A stretch of 64,000 nt of DNA from Gemmatimonadaceae bacterium (GTDB lineage: Bacteria; Gemmatimonadota; Gemmatimonadetes; Gemmatimonadales; Gemmatimonadaceae), in contig JAICKA010000007.1 of NCBI GenBank assembly GCA_025928185.1, forward strand, positions 1 to 64,000, read 5' to 3'. Made by a program: the position numbers and the translations under genes. The notes under the pieces are model-generated. The model saw nothing but the letters and a program-made list of their open reading frames with translations. It was not told the DNA's origin and did no database searches. How positions within the stretch are numbered: position 1 is the stretch's first letter; the number at the start of each line of letters is the position of its first letter. Below, piece by piece: positions 41,301 through 48,740 of the stretch.

Positions 41301-43256
41301 ATGGAACCCGTGCCCGGCAAATCGCCTCCACGAACGTCGCGGCAGCGGTACGCGGCGTTCGTCGACGACTACAAGCGCCGCCGGCTCGACGAAAAGACGG
41401 ACGCCGAGCGCGGCATGCTGCGCCTATCGTCGTCGGAAGCGGCGGAGCGTGCGCAACTCGGGCGGCGTCGTCGGCTGCTCAAGCGCCTCCCGCGGCCGCG
41501 CTACCTCCGTTCGTACTGGCGCTGGATCCGTCCACACCGCTACGCAGTCGGCGTCGTCTTTCTTCTCGCGCTGGTCGCGGCCGGGCTCGACCTGATCGAG
41601 CCGCTGTTCATGCGGTTCGTCATCGACCACGTGCTGCTCGCCAAGGCGCTGAGCGCCGCCGTGCGACTCGCACGGCTCCACGTCGTCGGGCTCGCGTTTC
41701 TGGCGGTGGTCATCGCGTCGAACGTGCTCGGCGCAATCAAGGACTATCGGCAACGGCTGCTCAACGTGCGGATGATGCTGACGCTGCGCCGCGCGCTGTT
41801 TCACCGATTGCTGAATTTGCCGCTGCCCGCCCTGTGGGAGATGAAGACCGGTGGCATTCTCTCCCGCCTAACCGGCGACGTCGAGACGACGACGGGCTTG
41901 TTCCAGATGGCGATCCTGTCGCCGGTGCTCTCGGTGCTGCGCCTGCTGCTCGCCGTCGGGATTCTGCTCCGGCTGAATTGGCATCTCGCGCTCACTGCGC
42001 TCGGCCTGGTGCCGGGCGTGATGATCGTGAGCTTCATCTTCGCGCGACGCGTGCGGCCGATCTATCGCGCCGTGCGTCGCGATGCGGAAGCGATCGACGG
42101 ACGCGTTGGCGAGACCTTCTCGGGCATTCGCGTCGTGCGCGCGTTCCGGCGCGAGATCGCCGAGCTGCTCGACTACATGCGCGGGCGCCACACGATTCTG
42201 CGCAAGGAGATGTTCGCCCAGCGGCGCGAGCTGTTCCTGTGGAGCGGCTGGGGCCTGATGCTCGGCGTGGTGAACGTCGCGATCGTGTGGTACGGCGGTT
42301 GGCTCGCCCTCGCCGGCCGCGCGTCCGTGGGCGACATCATGGCATTCCAGTGGTACACGTTTCAGCTGCTGAATCCCGTCTGGAGCCTCGTGAACTCGTT
42401 CTCGGAGCTGCAGCGATCGCTGGCCGCGATGGAGCGAGTGTTCGACGTGCTGGAGATGGCTCCCGACAAGCCGGACCGGCCCGGCGCGCTCACCGCCTCG
42501 CCCATCGTGCACGAGCTTCGCCTCGATGACGTGGAATTCGAATATCGTGAAGGCCGCCCGGTCGTACGCGATTTCAGCGTCGTGGTGCCCGGCGGCTCGG
42601 TCGTCGCGCTCGTCGGGCGCAGCGGAGCGGGCAAGACGACGGTCACCGACCTCGTGGCGCGGTTCCACGACCCCACGCGCGGCCGCATCCTCCTCGATGG
42701 TGTCGACCTGCGGGACCTGCGACTCGGCAGCTACCGCGACCTGCTGGCGATCGTGCAACAGGACATCTTTCTGTTCGACGGTTCCGTGCGCGACAACATC
42801 GCGTACGGACGCTACGACGCGACGAACGCCGACGTCGAGCTGGCCGCTCGACTGGCCAACGCCGAGGAGTTCATCCTCGAGCTGCCGGATGGTTACGACA
42901 CCTTCATCGGCGAGCGCGGCGTGAAGCTCTCAGGCGGCCAGCAGCAGCGCCTCGCCATCGCCCGGGCATTCCTCAAATCGCCGCAGATTCTCATTCTCGA
43001 CGAGGCGACGAGCAATCTCGACACCGAGAGCGAGCAGCTCATCCAGGCCTCGATGGCGCAGCTCCTCGCCGGCCGCACGACGTTCGTGATCGCGCATCGC
43101 CTGTCCACGATCCGCCGCGCCGACCTGATCCTGCTCATGGAAAACGGCCGGATCGTCGAGCGCGGCAATCATGAAACACTCATGGACGCGCGCGGGATCT
43201 ATTACGGCATGGTGATGCGGCAGATGGAAGCATCGGGCGAGGCGATGGAGGTCTAG
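41301..43256 (+). CDS. ABC transporter, fused permease and ATPase (exporter)
   Basis: 651-residue half-transporter of the MsbA/multidrug type. A basic cytoplasmic N-terminus of about 70 residues is followed by six membrane segments (YAVGVVFLLALVAAGLDLI, VVGLAFLAVVIASNVLGAI, VLSVLRLLLAVGILLRL and others). The nucleotide-binding domain has Walker A GRSGAGKTTVTD, Q-loop VQQDIFLFD, signature LSGGQQQRLAIARA, Walker B ILILDEATSNLD and H-loop IAHRLST. It should act as a homodimer exporting lipid or drug. Divergent from the two-component pair, with 144 bp between. Confidence 0.93.
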   Translation: MEPVPGKSPPRTSRQRYAAFVDDYKRRRLDEKTDAERGMLRLSSSEAAERAQLGRRRRLLKRLPRPRYLRSYWRWIRPHRYAVGVVFLLALVAAGLDLIEPLFMRFVIDHVLLAKALSAAVRLARLHVVGLAFLAVVIASNVLGAIKDYRQRLLNVRMMLTLRRALFHRLLNLPLPALWEMKTGGILSRLTGDVETTTGLFQMAILSPVLSVLRLLLAVGILLRLNWHLALTALGLVPGVMIVSFIFARRVRPIYRAVRRDAEAIDGRVGETFSGIRVVRAFRREIAELLDYMRGRHTILRKEMFAQRRELFLWSGWGLMLGVVNVAIVWYGGWLALAGRASVGDIMAFQWYTFQLLNPVWSLVNSFSELQRSLAAMERVFDVLEMAPDKPDRPGALTASPIVHELRLDDVEFEYREGRPVVRDFSVVVPGGSVVALVGRSGAGKTTVTDLVARFHDPTRGRILLDGVDLRDLRLGSYRDLLAIVQQDIFLFDGSVRDNIAYGRYDATNADVELAARLANAEEFILELPDGYDTFIGERGVKLSGGQQQRLAIARAFLKSPQILILDEATSNLDTESEQLIQASMAQLLAGRTTFVIAHRLSTIRRADLILLMENGRIVERGNHETLMDARGIYYGMVMRQMEASGEAMEV

Positions 43257-44025
43257 AGTCCGTGGTCCGTCGGTGAAGGTCGTCGCGCGGGGTGAGTGTG
43301 GTGCGCCGAATCCGGTTGGCCTGAATTGGGGGACGCGGATTTGGCGGAAACTGGCGGACGAGGTGCGGATCGGCTGCCACTGGCGCGCCGAGTCCATCGC
43401 GCCACACCCCAAAAGCATTTGGCTTTTTTGACAGTTCGATCCGTCGCATCTGTGTCATGGCTCGTCAACCTGTCGCGGCTGGGTCAGCATCATGTCAGTG
43501 CAGAGTATCGCGAAGCGGCGGAGAACGGCGGAGAACGATGAAGAGGGCTTCAATTTGTGAGGGGTTGACGAAGCTCTCGTCGACAAGGAATTGCACCGTC
43601 CGAGAACGCGCCCAGAATCACGTGGGCCATGTGCGGTGCACCCGTGGCTCATCATTCATCAACACCCCGCCAACGCCTCTCCGCGCCTTTCCGCAGTGCT
43701 CCGCAGTTCTCCGCAGCCCCTTCCCTCTTCCCTGAGACGTAGCCGGCCACGCCGCCCCTGTGGCGCGACAGCCCATCGCACCACAGAGGTCCCAACCGGA
43801 TTCCGGAGTTTGCAGCGTCGGCGAAGTGGAGAGTTGCCCAGGACGCCACCACCACAAAGGTCTTGTTTGTTGCCTGACCTGGCGCCCGGAACTTCATCCG
43901 CCACCCGGACCGAATCCGCGCCTCGTTCGCCGGTTTTCGTCAGATCCGCGTCCCCCCAGTCAGTCCAACCCGATTCGGCGCACCACACTCACCCCGCGCG
44001 ACGATCCCGACGGACGACGGACCAG
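43257..44025. repeat. TIR-bearing noncoding element, copy B
   Basis: About 769 bp lying directly after the ABC transporter stop and reaching to within 10 bp of the penicillin-binding protein stop. Terminal inverted repeats of about 110 bp are clear: 43280-43312 and 43972-44004 are exact complements over 33 bp, with imperfect continuation on both sides and GTCCGT words at the tips. The inner parts match copy A: a CGGAGAAC array (shorter here, 43517-43535), the stretch 43550-43610, and the opposing CTCCGCAG array at 43689-43718. Indels shift all frames relative to copy A. No gene is seen. Confidence 0.88.
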
Positions 44026-44033
44026 AGCCCCCC

Positions 44034-46253
44034 TCACCACCGAATGATTCGCTTCAGGAAATCTCCGATGCGTCGCCCCAGATCCTCCACCGGATCGCGG
44101 CCGTTGCGCATGCCGTTCGGATCGATCGCGATCTGGTCGGGTTCGGGACCGGTGTGCAGGTGACAGGCTTCACGCGGCTCCTGGTTCGGCTTGTACCACT
44201 GCCGCACGCGCGTTGGACACCACGCGGTCGCCAGCTCGCCGCTTTCCGGGTCCACGACGGCGGGCACCATGTCGGCGGGCACGGTGAAGTCGGCGCCGCG
44301 CTGCTCGTGCCAGCCGGCCTGATAGAACTCCGCCCACGCCGGCGCGGCGAGCCGGCCGCCGGTGGCGTTCGGCGCGATCGGGTGCGGCGTGTCGTAGCCG
44401 AACCAGATGCCGGCGACGAGTGAAGGGGTGAAGCCGACGAACCAAGCGTCCGTGCCGTCGTTCGTCGTGCCCGTCTTGCCGGCGATCGGACCGGTGAGGC
44501 CCATCGCGCGGATCGTCTTGCCCGTCCCGTAGTTCACGACGCCTTCGAGCATTTCAGTGATCTCATATGCGTCGCGCGGATCCATCGCCGCGGTGCGCTT
44601 CACCTCCGTGCTCCAGAGCAGGGTGCCGTCCGGTGCCTCGATGCGCGTTACCAGGCGCGGCGTCACCCGCACGCCGCCGTTCGCAAACGGCGCGTACGCC
44701 GTCACGAGCTCGATCGGCGTTACGCCTTCGGCGCCGAGTGCGATCGACGGCACCGGCGTGAGCGGACTCGTGATGCCGTTCCGTCGCGCCGCTTCGATTA
44801 CTGCCGTCTCGCCGACCGCGCGGCTCACGCGCACCGTGGCGTTGTTGGCCGAGAGCAGCAGCGCGCGTGCGAACGTTATACGTCCGTTGTACTCGTCGTT
44901 GAAGTTCGCCGGCTGCCAGACCTGATTCCCGATCTCGATGTCCACCGGCTCGTCGTCCACTTCGGCGCCCGGCGAGTAGCCGTTGGCCACGGCCGCCGCG
45001 TAGACGAACGGCTTGAACGCGGACCCGGGTTGTCGTCTCGCGTACAGTGCGCGATCGAACCCGCCGCGCTGCGTGCGCTTGCCGGGTACCAGTGCGCGAA
45101 TGTCCCCCGTCGCAGGATCGAGTGCCACGAGCGCTCCCTGCACTTCCTCCGACTGGTGGCCCATCGTCTCGTGGCTCTCGCGCGTGATCGACGCCATGTG
45201 CCGCGACATCGTGCGATCGGCCGAGCGTTGCAAGGTGTAGTCGATCGTCGTGTAGACGTTGATGTCACCCTCTTCCTTCAGCGCATCGGGCAGCACGGAG
45301 TCGACGAGCGCACGAATCGCGTCGAGCGCGCCGGGTTCGTCGGCCACCGATGGCCGCCACTCCGTGTCCGAGATCTTCAACCTCTGCCGCTCGGCCGCAC
45401 TGGCCTGCGACTGCGTGATGTACCCCTGGTCGGCCATGAGCCCGAGCACGAGGTTGCGCCGCTCGACCGCGCGCTTCGGATCGTGACGCGGCGTATACGT
45501 CGACGGCGCCTTCGGCAACGCGGCGAGCATCGCGCCTTCGGCGAGCGTGAGGTGGTTGACGCTCTTGCCGAACAGGTCGAGACTGGCCGCCTGCACGCCG
45601 TTCACCCCGCTACCGAGGTAGATGACGTTCAGGTAATGCTCGAGGATCTGATCCTTCGTCAGATCGCGCTCGAGCAAGCGCGAGATGCGCAGCTCGATCA
45701 GCTTGCGACGCAGCGAACGGCCGTGATACCGGTCGGCGAGAAAGCTGTTGTGCGCGACTTGCATGGTGATCGTGCTGAAGCCCTGGCGAATACCGCCGGC
45801 GCTGAAGTTCCGCACGATCGCGCGGAGGACGCCGTGCCAGTCGAGTCCATTGTGTTCGTAGAACCGCTTGTCCTCGGTCGCGATGAATGCCTCGCGCACG
45901 AGCGGCGGCACCATGCTGATCGGTACGTTGACGCGGCGGATGTTCTCGAGATGGCCGATGAGCTTGTCGTTCCGGTCGTAGACGTTGCCGCCCTCGCTCG
46001 GATGGAACGCGCGAATCTCGGCAGACGACGGGCAGCGATCGAAGCCACAGGTCCCCAGCCACACGTCGAACAGGATGATTCCGACGCAGGCCACGGCGAG
46101 CAGCGCGAGCGACGGCCAGTGCCGGCGCAGCCATTTCGCCGGCGGGTTGGATGGATCGGGCGCCAGGCGTCGCCGAAGCACATCGAGTCGGCTGATGCGT
46201 TGGTTGGAGGCGCCGGATTGGGGGTCCGGGCCGGGGGGTGGTGTGACCGTCAC
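44034..46253 (-). CDS. Class A penicillin-binding protein (PBP1A/1C-like)
   Basis: 739-residue bifunctional peptidoglycan synthase. After a short cytoplasmic tail there is one membrane anchor (LALLAVACVGIILFDVWLG). The GT51 glycosyltransferase follows, with ATEDKRFYEHNGLDW carrying the catalytic Glu, QGFSTITMQVAHN and LEHYLNVIYLGSG. The transpeptidase has the active Ser in RQPGSAFKPF, SxN in LLSANNATV and KTGT in IAGKTGTTNDG. It is complete and should work at the septum or lateral wall. Convergent with repeat copy B; divergent from the deacetylase gene. Confidence 0.95.
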   Translation of the reverse strand: MTVTPPPGPDPQSGASNQRISRLDVLRRRLAPDPSNPPAKWLRRHWPSLALLAVACVGIILFDVWLGTCGFDRCPSSAEIRAFHPSEGGNVYDRNDKLIGHLENIRRVNVPISMVPPLVREAFIATEDKRFYEHNGLDWHGVLRAIVRNFSAGGIRQGFSTITMQVAHNSFLADRYHGRSLRRKLIELRISRLLERDLTKDQILEHYLNVIYLGSGVNGVQAASLDLFGKSVNHLTLAEGAMLAALPKAPSTYTPRHDPKRAVERRNLVLGLMADQGYITQSQASAAERQRLKISDTEWRPSVADEPGALDAIRALVDSVLPDALKEEGDINVYTTIDYTLQRSADRTMSRHMASITRESHETMGHQSEEVQGALVALDPATGDIRALVPGKRTQRGGFDRALYARRQPGSAFKPFVYAAAVANGYSPGAEVDDEPVDIEIGNQVWQPANFNDEYNGRITFARALLLSANNATVRVSRAVGETAVIEAARRNGITSPLTPVPSIALGAEGVTPIELVTAYAPFANGGVRVTPRLVTRIEAPDGTLLWSTEVKRTAAMDPRDAYEITEMLEGVVNYGTGKTIRAMGLTGPIAGKTGTTNDGTDAWFVGFTPSLVAGIWFGYDTPHPIAPNATGGRLAAPAWAEFYQAGWHEQRGADFTVPADMVPAVVDPESGELATAWCPTRVRQWYKPNQEPREACHLHTGPEPDQIAIDPNGMRNGRDPVEDLGRRIGDFLKRIIRW

Positions 46254-46333
46254 AGCGATAGCGTGGTGAGCATACTAGAGATTGGTACGCTCTTCGCACT
46301 CGCAGGTTTCCGGCCGAGGCGGGTTCGGAGTGC

Positions 46334-46358
46334 TTTTTTCGTTCACTTTTTTCGTTCA
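46334..46358. promoter_or_regulatory. Direct repeat TTTTTTCGTTCA x2 upstream of deacetylase
   Basis: TTTTTTCGTTCA occurs at 46334-46345 and 46347-46358 (period 13), ending 9 bp before the deacetylase start. It is strongly AT-rich compared with its surroundings. It could be an activator-type site, but its position just before the ATG suggests a 5'-UTR element. Confidence 0.45.
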
Positions 46359-46367
46359 GTGGATTCC

Positions 46368-47414
46368 ATGACGTTCCGGTGGGTGGCGGGTGTGGCGTGC
46401 GCGGCGGCGATCGCGGCGTGCGGGTCGAACGGCGGTCAGAACGGGAGCGGCGCCGGCGGGTCGACGGCGGCGGCCTCGTCGGCTGCGTCCAACGGCAAGG
46501 CAGATACGGCGGGCGGCGCCGTGACGTCGGTGGCGGGCGGCGCGATTGCCGCCGGCGACACGACCCACGGATTGCCGGCCAACCACATGGGCCGAATTCC
46601 CGTGCTCGAGTACCACGTGATCGCCGGCTCGCAGAACGCACTGTACACGCGGACCGTGGCGAGCTTCAAGGCCGACCTCGAGGACGTGTATCGTCGCGGC
46701 TATCGGCCGATCACCGTCGCGCAGATGCTCGACAAGGACTTCTCGGACGTGCCGGCCGGCAAGTCGCCCGTGATCTTCGTGTTCGACGATGCGTCGCCAT
46801 CACAGTTCTCGTATGTCCAGGGCGCCAACGGCCAGCTGACAATCGACCCGAACAGCGGCGTCGGCATCTGGGAGGATTTCATCAAGACGCATCCCGGCTG
46901 GAAGAACCGCGCGACGTTCTGCATGCTCAACGGCGCATCCGATGGCCACAACTTCTTCGGCGACAACCCGAAGTACGGCGGGCAGCAGAAAGCCTGGCGG
47001 TTCCAGAAGGTGAAATGGCTCGCCGACAACGGCTTCGAGCTGTGCGACCACACCATCTGGCACATGAAGCTGAGCCAGTATCCGGACGATCAGGTGCAGC
47101 ACCAGATCGCCGGCAACATGATGGCGATCGATTCGGCCGTGCCTGGCTACAAGATCCGGACGCTTGCGCTTCCCTACGGCTTGTGGCCGAAGAACAAGCA
47201 GCTTGCCTGGCAGGGTACGTGGACTGACCCAAAGACCGGCACGGCGCATCCGTATCACTTCGAGGCCGTGCTCGAGGTGGCGGGCGGCCCGACGCGCAGC
47301 CCGTTCGATCCGCAGTTCGATCCGCACCACATCACGCGCATCCAGGCGGTCGGCAACGACATTGCCAAGACGCTCGATCAGCTGGACAAGACGAAGAACA
47401 GGTTCGTGAAATAG
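46368..47414 (+). CDS. Polysaccharide deacetylase, lipoprotein
   Basis: 348-residue carbohydrate esterase 4-like protein. The lipoprotein signal ends AAAIAACGSNGG and a Ser/Ala/Gly-rich spacer follows to about residue 65. The NodB-type domain shows IPVLEYHVI, the Asp pair of motif 1 in IFVFDDASPSQFSY, motif 2 His-x4-His as CDHTIWHMKL, and ALPYGLWPKN. It should remove acetyl groups from a cell-surface polysaccharide or peptidoglycan, which fits the divergent penicillin-binding protein gene. Confidence 0.87.
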   Translation: MTFRWVAGVACAAAIAACGSNGGQNGSGAGGSTAAASSAASNGKADTAGGAVTSVAGGAIAAGDTTHGLPANHMGRIPVLEYHVIAGSQNALYTRTVASFKADLEDVYRRGYRPITVAQMLDKDFSDVPAGKSPVIFVFDDASPSQFSYVQGANGQLTIDPNSGVGIWEDFIKTHPGWKNRATFCMLNGASDGHNFFGDNPKYGGQQKAWRFQKVKWLADNGFELCDHTIWHMKLSQYPDDQVQHQIAGNMMAIDSAVPGYKIRTLALPYGLWPKNKQLAWQGTWTDPKTGTAHPYHFEAVLEVAGGPTRSPFDPQFDPHHITRIQAVGNDIAKTLDQLDKTKNRFVK

Positions 47415-47420
47415 AGGCGA

Positions 47421-47448
47421 GAGGATAGAGGATAGAGGATAGAGGATA
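47421..47448. repeat. GAGGATA heptamer x4
   Basis: Four perfect tandem GAGGATA units directly after the deacetylase stop, preceded by GAGGCGA. The remaining gap to 47570 holds no gene. Related in composition to the GAGAGGA arrays at 22502 and 23344. Confidence 0.75.
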
Positions 47449-47570
47449 GTATTTTCTAGCCGCTGACCTCCACCCTCTCGCTACAATCCAGCAAACACGT
47501 CCGGCAAATCGATCGATCAGCTCGAGTCGACGCGCGGCACGGTGATGGTCATGGCGATGGTGTATCGGCC

Positions 47571-48155
47571 CTAGCCGCCCCAGACCACGGTGCGCTTGGC
47601 CCACGCGGTGTTCTGGAAGCGTTTTGCGAACTGCTGTTTGAGTTTTCTCAACTCCGCCGGGTCGTGGGTCGCGCTGTAGCGCGAGACACCGGCCCAGTAC
47701 AGCGCCTCCGGCGCCGCATCGGTATGTGCGCCATCAGCCGAGGCCTGCTCGAACCACCGTTCGGCATCGGGCCAGCGCTTGTCGTTCACCGCGCCATAGC
47801 CGAGCGCGAGGTGGAGCTGGCCGAGCAGCTCGTCGGCGGGCAGGAAGCCCTCGATGCGCCGCAGCTCCTTGCCGTCGGGCGCGAGCGCGATCACGGTCGG
47901 CGTCCAGCGAATGGCGAAGCGGTGCCACATCGTCGGATTCTCCTTGATGTGGACCCGTGCTGTTACAAAGTTCTCACGAATGAACGCCGTGACTTCCGGC
48001 GTCGGATACACCTCGGCTTCCAGCCGAGCACAGCCACTTCACTGCGGCGCGGCGGTGAAATCGAGGAGGACGGGCTTGTGCTCCTGCTTGGCGAGAGCAA
48101 GGGTCGCGTCGACGTCGCGTGACCAGTCGATTTGGGGTGATTGTGTGGCGGACAT
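47571..48155 (-). CDS. Thioredoxin-like probable selenoprotein (UGA at 48039-48041)
   Basis: A 195-codon frame with one internal TGA. The upstream part starts MSATQSPQIDWSRDVDATL (GGAG before the ATG) and reaches VLLDFTAAPQ. Then come TGA and, in the same frame, SGCARLEAEVYPTPEV followed by RFAIRWTPTVIALAPDG with the cis-Pro loop of a thioredoxin fold. The TGA sits where the first Cys of CxxC belongs, giving U-S-G-C. A hairpin with SECIS geometry follows (48012-48028). The C-terminal 75 residues are TPR-like helices (LHLALGYGAVNDKRWPDAER, ALYWAGVSRYSA). The protein would be a cytoplasmic thiol/selenol redox protein if Sec is inserted. The alternative is a nonsense mutation in a decaying gene, but both halves look well preserved. 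No sel genes are in the window. Confidence 0.75.
48012..48028 (-). promoter_or_regulatory. Candidate bacterial SECIS hairpin
   Basis: In the minus-strand RNA, CUCGGCU and AGCCGAG form a perfect 7-bp stem with loop GGA. It starts 10 nt after the UGA, putting the loop 18-20 nt downstream. A small apical loop with G in its first two positions at about this distance is the published pattern for bacterial SECIS elements. Other pairings of this GC-rich stretch were not computed. Confidence 0.65.
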
Positions 48156-48329
48156 GGTGGCTCCGGTTCGGGTGTAGTGCTGAATGAGCATGAGCCATTC
48201 CCGGACATGGATCACCGGCACTGATCGGTGGAGTTGCCCGCCGCGCTCGGGTCGGCCATCACACCAGACGCGCGTCTCCCGCATCCCCCGCTCCGGTCCC
48301 CGGGCCGAGCGATCTCTTTCCCTCAACAC

Positions 48330-48358
48330 TTGATGTAATCGGCTCCTGGTGGTATGAT
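48330..48358 (+). promoter_or_regulatory. Sigma-70-like promoter of PadR gene, near-leaderless
   Basis: TTGATG (48330-48335), a 17-bp spacer and TATGAT (48353-48358). The PadR ATG begins at 48365, so transcription would begin at or very near the A of the ATG, giving a leaderless mRNA. No Shine-Dalgarno sequence is present, consistent with this. Confidence 0.65.
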
Positions 48359-48364
48359 GGGCCC

Positions 48365-48712
48365 ATGACGATCCGCGAGCTCGATCTCCTCCAGGGCACG
48401 CTCGACGTGCTCGTGCTGCGCGCGTTGTCGATGGGCCCGATGCACGGTTATGCCGTTGCCCGCTTCATCCGCGACGGCTCCGACGGCTCGTTCAAGGTCC
48501 TCGACGGCGCACTCTATACGTCGCTCCACCGCATGGAGGAGCGCGGGTGGGTGGAGTCGGAATGGGGCAACTCCGACAAGAAGAAGCGCGCCAAGTTCTA
48601 CCGGCTCACGGCTGCCGGCCGGCGCGCGCTGCGCAGCGAAACGCAATCATGGAACGACTACGTCGCCGCGGTCGCCCGCGTGATGATCGCGCCGGCGCCC
48701 GAGCCCGGCTGA
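48365..48712 (+). CDS. PadR family transcriptional regulator
   Basis: 115-residue winged-helix repressor. LLQGTLDVLVLRALSMGPMH is the PadR N-terminus; GYAVARFIRDGSDGSFKVLD and GALYTSLHRMEERGWVESEW form the recognition helix and wing; KRAKFYRLTAAGRRAL is the family C-terminus. It belongs to the short PadR-s1 group. It is followed 28 bp later by an ADOP permease gene, which it probably controls together with itself. Confidence 0.93.
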   Translation: MTIRELDLLQGTLDVLVLRALSMGPMHGYAVARFIRDGSDGSFKVLDGALYTSLHRMEERGWVESEWGNSDKKKRAKFYRLTAAGRRALRSETQSWNDYVAAVARVMIAPAPEPG

Positions 48713-48740
48713 CCTCGACCGTCCGCCGCGAGGAGCATTG

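Noticed and set aside
44034-46253. Monofunctional glycosyltransferase
   Set aside because: SxxK, SxN and KTGT transpeptidase motifs are all present, so it is a full class A penicillin-binding protein.
47421-47448. CRISPR-like tandem array
   Set aside because: The four GAGGATA units are directly adjacent with no unique spacers and no cas genes occur in the window.
48039-48155. Thioredoxin gene as an ordinary pseudogene with a nonsense mutation
   Set aside because: Kept as the alternative, not the main call: the only stop is TGA, at the exact redox position, with a SECIS-like stem, and no other frame damage is present.
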